NCBI RefSeq assembly: GCF_013375555.1
Contig: NZ_JABXWB010000001.1
Span: forward strand, 744,001 to 808,000
Reading direction: 5' to 3'
DNA length: 64,000 nt
From: Sphingobium sp. EM0848
GTDB taxonomy: Bacteria > Pseudomonadota > Alphaproteobacteria > Sphingomonadales > Sphingomonadaceae
A model generated the notes under the pieces. The model ran no database searches. It had not been told where the DNA came from and was given only the letters and a program-made list of their open reading frames with translations. Positions within the stretch are counted from its first letter, which is position 1; each line of letters opens with the position of its first letter. This document shows, piece by piece, positions 11,969-21,030 of the stretch. The position numbers and the translations under genes were made by a program.

Positions 11969-11998
11969 GATAGGCCGCCTTGTGAAGGGCGGCCTATC
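11969..11998 (-). terminator. strong hairpin upstream of the SRPBCC gene
   Basis: An 11-bp perfect stem (GATAGGCCGCC with GGCGGCCTATC, arms 11969-11979 and 11988-11998, eight-base loop). On the minus strand it is followed by GTTTATC. It lies between the tiny ORF at 12024-12092 and the SRPBCC gene, so it could end transcription of that leader or act as an attenuator. Confidence 0.5.
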
Positions 11999-12023
11999 CA
12001 TTGTCTGTGCCTTGTGCGGCAGG

Positions 12024-12092
12024 CTTAGAGCCTGACCCCCGCGGAGGCCATGCCCAGACTCTCTGCCGCGCGCGGCGTTTGACAATGAGACA
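12024..12092 (-). CDS. 22-residue small ORF with a strong ribosome-binding site (candidate leader peptide)
   Basis: On the minus strand an ATG follows AAAGGAGGTGGTCAG, an almost perfect Shine-Dalgarno sequence, and opens a 22-codon frame beginning MSHCQTPRAA and ending GVRL. A strong hairpin follows about 30 bases after the stop. The arrangement resembles a leader peptide plus attenuator, or a stand-alone small-protein gene. No run of one regulatory amino acid is visible. Coordinates are approximate within a few bases. Confidence 0.4.
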
Positions 12093-12193
12093 TCTGACCA
12101 CCTCCTTTCCGTTGTTGAACGTTAACCGGATATGGGTTCGAGCGCAGGACAATCAAGCGGTCGTGATGCAAGCAAGAAAGCCTAGGGTTAGGG

Positions 12194-13914
12194 GTACCCG
12201 GGGCAGATTTCCGGGCATGGGGATGTACAAATCGCTTTCGATCTGATTCACACTTTGGATGACTTCTGGTGGATCTGGCCCTGACGACGATGGCGGTTTT
12301 GCCGATTTACGCCGTGTGGTCGGTGCGCTGGCGGCGCAGGTCGGCACGCTTCAGGAGACGGTTGAGCGTCTGACGATAGAGAATGCCGAACTGAAGGCCG
12401 AGAATCTCGCGCTGAAGGACGAGATCGCCCGGCTGAAAGGGCTACCGCCGCGACCGAAGTTCAAGGCGAAGCCGTCGGGCATGGAGCAGGCAATATCGAA
12501 GCCGAAGAGCAAGAAAGGCCGTAAACGCGGCCGGGGATCGGTGCGTGCCAAACTGGCTGTAACGTCAGAAGTGAAACTGAAGGCCAATGCCCTGCTGGAT
12601 CGAGGTTTCGCGGCTACGAAGACGTGCTGGTGCAGGATCTGAAGATCAGCGTCGAGGTGGTGCGCTATCGCCGGGAACGCTGGGAGACGGCGGCGGGCGA
12701 GCGGATTATAGCACCTTTACCGCCGGGCATTCTGGGTGGTTTTGGCCCCGAGCTTCGCCGCTTCATTGCCGCAGGTCACTTCCAGGGGCAGATGACGAGT
12801 GAACGGCTGACAGCCATCTTGAACGGGATGGGTCTGCACATCTCCAAGCGGCAAGTTGTTCGCCTTCTGAGCAGGGGACTTGAAGCCCTGGTGGCTGAAG
12901 ATCAGGCCGTTTTGCGCACAGGACTGGAGACCGCCCGGTGGATCAGTGTCGATGACACCAGCGCTCCCCATGCCCGGCGCAATGGCTATGTCACGCAACT
13001 GGGTGACCAGCGCTTTGCGGTGTTCCGGAGTGGCGTGTCCAAGTCCCGTGCCGCCTTTCTGGGTCTGCTCCAGGCCGGGCGCAGCGAGCATGTCGTCAAT
13101 GACGTGGCAGTGGCCCGGATGCGCGAGATGAACATGGCTGCGGCCCAGATCGATGCCCTTGCAAGCCATGGTGACAAGCGCTTCGCTTGTGCCGAGGCCT
13201 GGGCTGCCCACCTTGCGGCGCTGGGCTTCGACAAGCTCAACGTCCAGCCCGATCCGGTCAAGGTCGCTACCGAAAGTGCCCTGTGGGGTGCCATCAGCGA
13301 GCAAGGCTTGCTGGGCGACACGGCGATCGTCTCCGATGGTGCCGGCCAGTTCCGGGTCGGAGACAATCATGCTCTGTGCTGGGTCCATTGCGAGCGGCTG
13401 GTGCACAAGCTCCAGCCCAGCTCGAAGAAAGATCGTGATGCCGTCGAACTCAAACGGACGCTGATCTGGTGGCTTTATGCCGACCTCAAGGCATGGCAGC
13501 GCTATCCCGATCCCAAACGAGCCAGAGCCCTGCGGGCCCGCTTCGACCGTATTTTCACCAGGCGTACCGGCTATGTCATGCTGGACCGGCTGCTCACGCG
13601 CCTCCATCGCCACAAGGCACAGTTGCTGCGCGTCCTTGAGCGTCCGGAAATCCCGCTGCATACCAATGGCTCGGAAAACGACATCCGCGCCTTCGTCACC
13701 AAGCGCAAAATCTCCGGCGGCACCGTCAGCCAGGCCGGAAGGATCGCTCGCGACACCATGATTGGCCTGCTCAAGACATGCGCCAAGCTGCGCATCTCTT
13801 TCTACCAATTCCTCGGCGACCGCTTCGCTGTCCCCGGTGCCCCACATGTCCAATGGCTACCCGACCTCGTCCGGAACGCGCCAGCCTGAGCGCACGGGAA
13901 TCTGCCCCGGTTAC
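12194..13914 (+). mobile_element. IS66-like insertion sequence, copy A
   Basis: Imperfect terminal inverted repeats begin GTACCCGGGGCAGATTTCCG at 12194 and, read inward from the right, GTAACCGGGGCAGATTCCCG ending at 13914. A 9-bp direct repeat GGGTTAGGG borders both ends (12185-12193 and 13915-13923), so this was a clean transposition. The element contains one transposase, broken by a frameshift. It is related to, but clearly diverged from, copy B at 16404-18123. Confidence 0.88.
12259..13889 (+). pseudogene. IS66-like transposase, frameshifted
   Basis: The first part (12259-12642) has the leucine-rich coiled-coil start ([31 protein letters not shown]) and a basic linker. The rest (in another frame, to 13889) carries the DDE domain: [56 protein letters not shown]. 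Alignment with the intact 542-residue copy B shows that the frame changes at about 12590-12600, equivalent to one missing base. Without frameshifting, no full transposase is made. A programmed frameshift is not excluded but no slippery run is obvious. Confidence 0.85.
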
Positions 13915-14469
13915 GGGTTAGGGACGTGCAATCGGCTGAAAAAAAAGGGGCATGGATGGTTAGGCGCACCCATCGCGCTAATGCTGGTCGCGCATTGTCG
14001 GTCATTTTTGGTGGCTTCGCGGCGCGGCTAAGCTTGGGACTTTTGCGAAGGGCGGCTTGAGAATCGTCGACTCGAGAAAGCCGACATTCGCAGTACCCAG
14101 ATCGACGTATATGCGGCGACGGCAACGCCACTTTTTGCCGTTCCAAAGACACAATGATGATCCTGAAACCTGATTGCCTGCTTTTTGAGGCGATGCCCAG
14201 GCGACATGGTAATTGGTCATAGAGACAGTAGTCAGGATGCAGATTGTGGCACGGCTCAACGGTAGTGCATCAATCGATACTGCGAATGACAAGGCCCCAA
14301 GTATGTGTTTATCGTCGGCGCTCATTCGCGGTTACATCACATACCAATCCTCGGCAAGTTCCCGTTTGTCAGGTGGGAATCCAGTTTGATACTTTATGGT
14401 CAGTCCTCACCGTCGACGCAAGCTTGAGATATGCTAGAGACTCAAGCGATTTCCGACTATGATAGGCCG
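13915..14469. other. noncoding stretch after IS66-like copy A
   Basis: About 550 bases with no gene I can support. Short open frames exist on the minus strand but show no recognisable domain. The stretch may hold the promoter of the chimeric TetR/sulfatase gene and debris from the rearrangement that created it. Confidence 0.35.
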
Positions 14470-15666
14470 ATGGGATATCGCGTCGCCGAAAAAACAAAGC
14501 TCAATCTGATCATTGCGGCGGAGGAATTGGTCGCCATTCATGGACTAGGTGGTGTTTCCGCCAGGGAGATAGCCAGACGCAGTGGCAAGAAGAATAATGT
14601 AGTTGTCCAGTATCATTTCAACTCAATCGACCAGCTTTACGACGAGGTCGTCAAGTTCAGAATGGCACAACTGGAGGCCATTCGAGCTGCCCGCGTGATC
14701 GGCTGCGATCTCGATGATCTTGGCATCGACGAGTTGGTCGCGCTGGTTTGCCTGCCCCATCTTCAGATCCGCGATAGCGATGGCCGTTATTCCTACGCGG
14801 CGTTCCTGTGCCATTATCTGAGTTTCAGCCAGCCCGCGGCGCCCGATCAGCGCCACACGCAGGTGTTCGAGATGATGCAGAATATGGGCATCTATCGTGA
14901 TGGCTGGATGGCGGGCACCGCGCCCGCGGCGGCGCCATGGGACATCACCAAAGCGCAGAAGATTGACCTGACAAAGCGGAAATGGGAACTTTATCAGGTC
15001 TCAAAGGACTTTTCGCAGTCGAAGGATCTGGCGGCGGCCCAACCCGACAAGCTCAGGGAAATGCAGGCCCTGTTCTATGCAGAGGCGGAAAAGGCGAAGA
15101 TCCTGCCGATCCATGGCATCATGGACGGTGCACAGGGCCGCCCCTCTCTGGCGGAAGGGCGGACCAGCTTCACCTATCATGCGGGGCTGACGAGGGTGCC
15201 GGAAAATACCGCGCCGCATGTCATCGGCCGGTCCTTCGACATTACCGCCGACATGGAGATTCCGGCGGGCGGCACGACCAACGGCGTCATCGTCACGCAG
15301 GGCGGCCGGTTCGGCGGCTACGCCCTCTATGTGAAGGATGGAAAGCCCGTATTCCACTATAACATGACCAATGACATGCAATATCGAATCGCGTCGCAGA
15401 CCGACCTGACGCCGGGCAGGCATCAACTGGTCATGCGCCTTGTGCTCGACAAACCCGAACGCGGATCGGGTGGCGTGGTGACGCTGCTGCTGGATGGTGA
15501 GGCGATCGGCAACGGCCGGGTGGAGCATACGCACCGCGCCTGGATATCGAACGCCGAAGGTTTCGATGTGGGTGAGGATACGCTGACGCCGATAAACGAC
15601 GACTACAAGATTTCGGAGAGTCGCTTCAACGCAAGGCTTGAAAGCGTGCGCATCGATCTCAAATGA
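14470..15666 (+). CDS. chimeric TetR regulator / arylsulfatase C-terminus
   Basis: The first ~130 residues are a TetR-type DNA-binding domain and start of the ligand domain (KLNLIIAAEELVAIHGLGGVSAREIARRSGKKNNVVVQYHF). From about residue 135 the protein becomes the C-terminal part of a bacterial type-I arylsulfatase: MGIYRDGWMAGT, KWELYQVSKDFSQSKDLA, GRPSLAEGRTSFTYHAG, ITADMEIPAGG, GGRFGGYALYVKDGKPVF. The sulfatase catalytic Cys/Ser motif (CxPxR) is absent because the N-terminal two thirds are missing. The junction lies near 14860-14885. It is best seen as a deletion fusion of two genes, probably without sulfatase activity. Start ATG 14470 is chosen; ATG 14431 is possible. Confidence 0.8.
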   Translation: MGYRVAEKTKLNLIIAAEELVAIHGLGGVSAREIARRSGKKNNVVVQYHFNSIDQLYDEVVKFRMAQLEAIRAARVIGCDLDDLGIDELVALVCLPHLQIRDSDGRYSYAAFLCHYLSFSQPAAPDQRHTQVFEMMQNMGIYRDGWMAGTAPAAAPWDITKAQKIDLTKRKWELYQVSKDFSQSKDLAAAQPDKLREMQALFYAEAEKAKILPIHGIMDGAQGRPSLAEGRTSFTYHAGLTRVPENTAPHVIGRSFDITADMEIPAGGTTNGVIVTQGGRFGGYALYVKDGKPVFHYNMTNDMQYRIASQTDLTPGRHQLVMRLVLDKPERGSGGVVTLLLDGEAIGNGRVEHTHRAWISNAEGFDVGEDTLTPINDDYKISESRFNARLESVRIDLK

Positions 15667-15740
15667 CCAATTGGGGGAGGGGCTTGCTTGAAGCAACGCC
15701 TCCCCCCTATAGATCTAATATATAGACCTAATATGAGGTG

Positions 15741-16058
15741 CTAATCTTCGGGGGCGATCGTAAACGATAATCCCTCCATATGCCTATCCACGATCAATTG
15801 GCATGCGAGCCGTGACGCCGAAAGGCGGGATGAAGAACTCTCAAGCAATTCATCCTCGTCCGCAGATGGTGGCGTGAAATGATCCGACCAGTCGTCCTGG
15901 ACATAGATGTGGCAGGTCGCGCAAGAACAGCATCCGCCGCACAACGCGAGCAATTCATCGACGCCGGCGCTGCGGATGCCTTCCATAATGCTCAGCCCTT
16001 CCTCGACATTGATGGAAGAGATTCGGCCGTCGCGCAGCGCGATATGGATCATCGGCAT
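15741..16058 (-). CDS. [2Fe-2S] ferredoxin, putidaredoxin-like
   Basis: The 105-residue protein (start MPMIHIALRDG) has the vertebrate-type/putidaredoxin cluster motif: Cys residues in LCGGCCSCATCHIYV (about residues 38-48) and the distal Cys in RLACQL (about 85). Such ferredoxins carry electrons from a flavoprotein reductase to bacterial P450s. It lies 10 bases after the P450 gene on the same strand, a classic P450-redox-partner operon. The matching ferredoxin reductase is not in the window. An in-frame extension to 16184 overlaps the P450 and is not ferredoxin-like. Confidence 0.92.
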   Translation of the reverse strand: MPMIHIALRDGRISSINVEEGLSIMEGIRSAGVDELLALCGGCCSCATCHIYVQDDWSDHFTPPSADEDELLESSSSRLSASRLACQLIVDRHMEGLSFTIAPED

Positions 16059-16403
16059 GATCGCAACCTCACGCCGGCCAGACGAGGGGAACATTGTCGA
16101 CGGCAGCGACAATACCGGAATGATAGGCCGGACTTTCCCCGTCCTTGAAGCCGAAACTCGGTATCCGCTCGAGCCATTCCTCAAGGGTCACGATCACCTC
16201 CATGCGGGCGAGATGCAGACCTGCGCAGCGATGGGGGCCGCCGCCGAACGTGCTGTGTGAAATGCCACGCCTTTCGAGATTGATCCGCCAGGGATCAGGA
16301 TTTAGCGTTTCGTCCAGGCCGTGCAAGGCGGTGGGCAGCAGGATCATGTCCCCGCGCTTGAGGGAAAGTCCCTTATATTCCTGATCCTTCGCCACCATGC
16401 GCG

Positions 16404-18123
16404 GTAAGCGGGGCAAACTCCCGGGCGGTCAGGCGGGAGCGGCGCTGACGAGGTCCGGCAGCCATGGAACGGATGGCGCGCCGGGAACGGCGAAGCGATC
16501 ACCGAGGAATTGGTAGAAGGAGACGCCAAGCTTGGCACAGGTTTTGATCAGGCCGAGCATGATGTCGCGAGCGATCCGTCCTTGTTCGCTAACGGTGCCA
16601 CCGGAAATTTTGCGCTTGGTGACAAAGCTGCGGATATCGTTTTCCGAACCGTTGGTATGCAACGGGATTTCGGGACGTGTCAGAACGCGCAGGAGATCGT
16701 TTTTCTGGCGGTAGAGGCGTGCCAATTGCCGATCGAGCATCACAAAGCCGGTTTTGCGGGCAAAGATCCGGTCAAAACGAACCCTGAGGGCACGGCCCCG
16801 TTTGGGATCCGGATGCTTTTGCCAGGCTTTGAGATCGGCGTAGAACCACCAGATCAACGTGCGGATGAGTTCGAGCGCTTCACGATCTTTCTTCGAGCGG
16901 GGATGGAGTTTGTGGACCAGCCTTTCTGCATGTACCCAGCACAACGCATGGTTGCTGCCGACGCGGAACTGACCGGCGCCATCGGAGACGATAGCTGTGT
17001 CGCCGAGCAGACCTTGTTCGCAAAGGGCGCCCCATAGCGCGCCTTCGGTCGCGACCTTGGTGGGATCGGGCGTGACGCTCAACTTGTCAAAGCCCAGCGC
17101 GCAAAGATGCGCCTGCCACGCCTCGGGGCTCTCAAAATGCTTGGCTTCGTGGGCTTCCAGCACGGCAATCGGTTCGGACGCGAGGTTCATCTCGCGCATT
17201 TTGGCTAGCGCTTCGTCGTTGACGACAAAATGGCTGATGCCCGCCTGAAGAAGATTGAGAAAATTGCGCCGCGATTTGGAAAAGCTGCTGCGAAACACCG
17301 CGAAGCGCCGATCCCCAAGATGGGTGACATACCCATTCTTGCGAGCATGCGGAGCGGAAGTGTCGTCGACATTGATCCATTGCGCCGTGGAAATCCCCGT
17401 GGCTAAAATCGCCCGATCTTCGGCAACCAGATCGTCGAGCCCACGGCTGAGCAGTCGTACGACCTGGCGTTTGGAAATGGCCAAACCCATCCCGTTCAAC
17501 ATCGAGCACAGCCGTTCGCTGGTGATCTGACCTTGGAAATGACCCGCCGTGATAAAGCGCCGTAGCTCGGGGCCAAAGCCTCCCAAAATGCCCGCCGGCA
17601 ACTCTGCTGCGATCCGCTTACCATCAGGACCCCGCCAAATCTCGCGACGATAGCGGATGACGTCAACTTCAAGCCGAAGATCCTGCACCAAGACGTCTTC
17701 GTAACCCTTGAAACGTGAGCCATCAGGAACTGCCGCTTTCAGCGTCACATCCCGGCTGACGGTGAGCTTCGATTGCACCGCCCCACGCCTCCGCTTGCTC
17801 CGCTTCTTCCCCGGTGTCGGTGACGTCGACTTCTCCATCCCCGATGGCTTCGACTTGAAGCGGGGACGCGGCGGATCGCCCTTCAATCGCGCAATCTCGT
17901 CCCGTAATGCCTGGATCTCCAGCTTGTCAGCCGCCCTCTCGATCAGCAGATCCTGGTTCGTCGCTTCCAGACGGTCGCAACGCTCAACCAGCGCAGCAAC
18001 AACCCGACGAATATCCTCCTCGCCTCTTGTACCGCCAATGTCGTTGCCCGAAGTCATCGGCAGTGTGAATCACGCCAAACCAACCTTGTCCAGTCCCCCT
18101 GCCCGGAAATTTGCCCCGCTTAC
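16404..18123 (-). mobile_element. IS66-like insertion sequence, copy B
   Basis: Terminal inverted repeats start GTAAGCGGGGCAAACTCCCG at 16404 and GTAAGCGGGGCAAATTTCCG inward from 18123. The 9-bp direct repeat CCATGCGCG borders both ends (16395-16403, 18124-18132). The element sits inside the P450 gene and encodes one intact transposase but no tnpA/tnpB accessory genes. Confidence 0.92.
16429..18057 (-). CDS. IS66-like transposase, intact
   Basis: The 542-residue protein has an N-terminal coiled coil ([20 protein letters not shown]), a basic linker ([14 protein letters not shown]), a zinc-finger-less middle region and a DDE-type core: [76 protein letters not shown]. It catalyses transposition of copy B. 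It is about two-thirds alike in sequence to copy A, so the two are different elements of one group. Confidence 0.9.
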   Translation of the reverse strand: MTSGNDIGGTRGEEDIRRVVAALVERCDRLEATNQDLLIERAADKLEIQALRDEIARLKGDPPRPRFKSKPSGMEKSTSPTPGKKRSKRRRGAVQSKLTVSRDVTLKAAVPDGSRFKGYEDVLVQDLRLEVDVIRYRREIWRGPDGKRIAAELPAGILGGFGPELRRFITAGHFQGQITSERLCSMLNGMGLAISKRQVVRLLSRGLDDLVAEDRAILATGISTAQWINVDDTSAPHARKNGYVTHLGDRRFAVFRSSFSKSRRNFLNLLQAGISHFVVNDEALAKMREMNLASEPIAVLEAHEAKHFESPEAWQAHLCALGFDKLSVTPDPTKVATEGALWGALCEQGLLGDTAIVSDGAGQFRVGSNHALCWVHAERLVHKLHPRSKKDREALELIRTLIWWFYADLKAWQKHPDPKRGRALRVRFDRIFARKTGFVMLDRQLARLYRQKNDLLRVLTRPEIPLHTNGSENDIRSFVTKRKISGGTVSEQGRIARDIMLGLIKTCAKLGVSFYQFLGDRFAVPGAPSVPWLPDLVSAAPA

Positions 18124-19099
18124 CCATGCGCGCTTCCGACACGACCGGGAAGCGGCGGAACATCTCCTCGGCGCTGCGCATCAGGGCGAGACTGTCCTGG
18201 CGCAATTCATCCACCAACGCGGGGTTCTTCGCCAGGTGGATCATCATGAAGCTGAGGAAATTAACGACGGTGTCCAGCCCGCCCAGAAGAAGCAGCGAGA
18301 TCAGTCCCAACGCCTTGTCATGGCTGATCGGTGCGCCGTTGATCTCGGCATTCACCATGATGGTGATGAGGTCTTCGCGGTCGCTTCCCCGTCGCGCATG
18401 GATGATCGGTTCGACATAGGCGAAGAAGCCGTCATTGCCCGCTTGCAGGTCCGTCGCCATTTCTTCGGGCGTATGGCCTTCGGGCCGCGTCATCATGCGG
18501 GCATAGCGGCTGAGTGTCGGCACATCCTCCATCGGAAGATCAGCGAGCGCCATGAACACCTTGACCGGAAAAACATTGGCATAGTCGGCCGCAAAGTCGC
18601 ACTCGCCCTGCGCGACGAAGCCTTCGATCAGTTCGACCGCGATGGCGCGGACCTTGTCCTCCACCTTGCGAATCTGGGCCAGGCTGAGGCCCTTGTCGAG
18701 CGCCTTCCGATAAGGCGTGTGCTCGGGCGGGTCCATGCGGGTGGGCACCATCTGATATTTCTCGCCGGCTTCTTTCGGCAGGAAAATCACTTCGCTCGAA
18801 AAGCGTGAGGGATCGCTATAGACGTCGCGCACGGTGTCGCCGTTGGTCGCGATCCAGTGGCCGCCGGTAAAAGGTGTCCAGACAAGGTCGGGCACGCCCA
18901 GCTTCTGAATGCTTTTCCACGCCTCATGATAGCCCTGCTCGATCCCGTCCAGCGCATACATGTCGATTTCATAGACATGATCGTCGGGCACATGGGCCGG
19001 CTTTGCAGCCCGGCTGCGTGGGGGAGGGGCGGGACGGTCGTCGGATATCGTTGCCAAGGCTGCTCTCCTGTCGTTGGCCGATATGGCGCTATCAGCATT

Positions 19100-19120
19100 A
19101 TGCGTGTAAGTTACACGCAT
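19100..19120. promoter_or_regulatory. 21-bp perfect palindrome in the P450/MerR divergent region
   Basis: ATGCGTGTAA (19100-19109) is the exact inverse of TTACACGCAT (19111-19120) with one base between. It lies between the leftward P450 start and the rightward MerR gene. A MerR-family dimer or another regulator could bind it. The long symmetric repeat is far from chance. Confidence 0.65.
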
Positions 19121-19144
19121 GGATGGGCCGCCGCAATGATTCTT

Positions 19145-19160
19145 TCAACGCATACGTTGA
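19145..19160. promoter_or_regulatory. TCAAC-N6-GTTGA operator, site 1
   Basis: Inverted repeat TCAAC-N6-GTTGA, 35 bases upstream of the MerR start and in the P450 divergent promoter. The same pattern recurs at 21860, 24275, 29362 and 29396 in this locus. Confidence 0.6.
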
Positions 19161-19195
19161 TATGCAATGGCGGTGTTGAGGGAGATGCTTTGCGG

Positions 19196-19903
19196 ATGAA
19201 GATGCGCGAACTGGAAGAGCGGACGGGCGTGGACCGGGAGGTGATCCGCATACTCATCCGCGAAGGGCTGCTGCCGCAGCCGGAGCGCCCCGCCCGGAAC
19301 GCGGCCGAATATGATGAAAACCATGTGAGAGGCATTGCCGCGGTCCGCGAGCTTCAGAAAGGCGCGCGGCTGACGATCAAGCAGATCAAGGCGCTAATGA
19401 ATGGGGATGGGGGTCAGCCGCTTGCTCCAAGTTCGCCCTATGCGCATCTTGAACAACTGCTCTCACACCGCTTCGGACTCGATACTGCGCCGACCGTATC
19501 TCTGGCGTCGCTCCAGCAACGCCATTCAGCCGCCGAGCGTGACGCCCAGGCCTTTGCGCAGATGGATATGCTCGACATGCGGGAGGGCGCGGATGGCCCC
19601 GAACTCAGCCTGCCCGATGCGCGCCTTGTCGAGATATGGGGTCGCATCCGTGAAGCCGGCTTTGTCGATGAAAATGGCTTCCCGCCGGAGAATATTGCCT
19701 TCTACAAGGCGTTGGCCGAACAGGTCGCGGCGCATGAAGCGGCGATCTTCTTCAATGCCAGCGATGGCCGTATCGAAGAGGAGAAGGCGGCGGCGATGCT
19801 GCACACCGCTCTTCCCCTGATGCTCGATTTTTTCGGTCTGCTGCGTATCAAGGCGTTCATGCGGCTGGTCAATGCCGCAACCAGCCCCGATGCGGCGGCC
19901 TAG
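19196..19903 (+). CDS. MerR-family transcriptional regulator
   Basis: The 235-residue protein starts MKMRELEERTGVDREVIRILIREGLLPQPERPARNAAEYDENHVRGIAAVRELQ in family order: the MerR winged helix-turn-helix over residues 1-70, followed by a long helical effector region with no cysteine metal motif. It is longer than classic metal-responsive MerR proteins, so an organic effector is more likely. ATG 19196 was chosen because GAGGGAG precedes it. It is divergent from the P450 and converges on ribB, almost touching it. Confidence 0.82.
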   Translation: MKMRELEERTGVDREVIRILIREGLLPQPERPARNAAEYDENHVRGIAAVRELQKGARLTIKQIKALMNGDGGQPLAPSSPYAHLEQLLSHRFGLDTAPTVSLASLQQRHSAAERDAQAFAQMDMLDMREGADGPELSLPDARLVEIWGRIREAGFVDENGFPPENIAFYKALAEQVAAHEAAIFFNASDGRIEEEKAAAMLHTALPLMLDFFGLLRIKAFMRLVNAATSPDAAA

Positions 19904-21030
19904 GACACCAGCCGCACGCCATTTTCAACCAGCGGGCGCTTGGCGACGACGGTCAGCCCGAACCCTTCGAGCGCGGTCAGCTTGCCGGTGCTGGAGGTCA
20001 GCAGCACCATCTCGCCGACGCCCAGATCCTGCAGGATTTGCGCGCCGATGCCATAGTCGCGATAGCCGTGCGTGTCGGCATAGGCCTTTCGGTTGCCCTT
20101 GATCCGTTCCGAGATCGAGGTCGGACTGGGATCCCGCACAAAGACGGCCACGGCCGGGCCATCATAATTGGCCAGTTCCCTGAGCGCGGCGGGCACATAG
20201 TCGCGATGAGCGGCCCGCCAGCCAAGGACGTCGGCGGTAAGGTCGAGTTGATGGACGCGCACCAGCGTGGGACGGTCTTTGCTGGGCGTGCCGCGCACCA
20301 GCGCGACATGCTCACCGCCATCGATGACGTTGCGATAGACGATGATGCGAAAGTCGCCATACCAGCTTTCGAACGGCGCTTCGGCGACCCGTTCGACCAG
20401 CGATTCGAACCGCCGCCGATAAGCGATGAGGTCGGCGATGGTGCCGATATTCAGATCATGTTCCTTGGCGAATGCGATCAACTCGGGCAGCCGGCTCATC
20501 GATCCGTCATCGTTCATGACCTCGCAAATGACGCCGGCCGGCGTCAGGCCCGCGAGGCGCGAGATGTCGACCGCCGCCTCCGTATGGCCCGCGCGCACCA
20601 ACACGCCGCCGTCGCGCGCGGTCAGGGGAAAGACGTGGCCGGGCGACACCACGTCCCGCGCGCCCTTGGTGGGATCGACGGCGACCGCGATCGTGTGGGC
20701 GCGATCATGGGCGGAAATGCCGGTGGTCACGCCCTCGCGCGCTTCGATGGAGACGGTGAACGCCGTTCCATGGCCGCTTTCGTTGCGCGGTGCCATGGGC
20801 GACAGGCTGAGCGTGCGGGCGCGCTCCTGCGTCATGGCAAGGCAGATCAGGCCGCGCGCATGCTTGGCCATGAAGTTGATGATGCGCGGCGTTGCAAACT
20901 GCGCGGGAATGATGACGTCGCCCTCATTCTCGCGGTCCGGCGCATCGATGAGAATATAGGGCAATCCGTTGCGGGCGTCCTCGATGATGCGCTCGATCGG
21001 TGCGATGCCGTCAACTCGGGTCATGGTCAT
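19900..21030 (-). CDS. ribB: 3,4-dihydroxy-2-butanone 4-phosphate synthase with degenerate GTP cyclohydrolase II domain
   Basis: Residues about 1-205 form RibB: DAPDRENEGDVIIPAQF (acidic metal-binding loop), GHGTAFTVSIEAREGVTTGISAHDRA, and RAGHTEAAVDISRLAG. It makes the four-carbon precursor of riboflavin from ribulose 5-phosphate. Residues 206-376 resemble RibA, but the zinc-binding cysteines of true GTP cyclohydrolase II are missing (RVHQLDLTADVLGWRAAH at that place), so that half is likely non-catalytic. It overlaps the DUF2889 gene by 20 bases. An extra RibB in this locus could raise FMN supply for the flavin monooxygenases. Confidence 0.88.
   Translation of the reverse strand: MTMTRVDGIAPIERIIEDARNGLPYILIDAPDRENEGDVIIPAQFATPRIINFMAKHARGLICLAMTQERARTLSLSPMAPRNESGHGTAFTVSIEAREGVTTGISAHDRAHTIAVAVDPTKGARDVVSPGHVFPLTARDGGVLVRAGHTEAAVDISRLAGLTPAGVICEVMNDDGSMSRLPELIAFAKEHDLNIGTIADLIAYRRRFESLVERVAEAPFESWYGDFRIIVYRNVIDGGEHVALVRGTPSKDRPTLVRVHQLDLTADVLGWRAAHRDYVPAALRELANYDGPAVAVFVRDPSPTSISERIKGNRKAYADTHGYRDYGIGAQILQDLGVGEMVLLTSSTGKLTALEGFGLTVVAKRPLVENGVRLVS

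Larger units (their letters stand above)
16069..19057 (-). pseudogene. CYP101-like cytochrome P450, split by an IS66-like element
   Basis: The N-terminal part (19057-18124) and C-terminal part (16403-16069) join exactly when the insertion and one 9-bp duplication are removed, giving about 419 residues, near the 415 of P450cam. P450cam-like features are [49 protein letters not shown] (Phe and Tyr of the camphor pocket region), [15 protein letters not shown] with the Asp-Thr oxygen-activation pair, and the heme loop [10 protein letters not shown]. Start is probably TTG 19057, preceded by AGGAG; an ATG at 19120 lies in a palindrome. The enzyme would hydroxylate a terpenoid-like ring. The insertion removes the heme Cys from the first part, so it is inactive here. 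Confidence 0.9.

Noticed and set aside
19900..21030. Bifunctional RibBA enzyme
   Set aside because: The GTP cyclohydrolase II half lacks the zinc-binding cysteines, so only the RibB activity is claimed.
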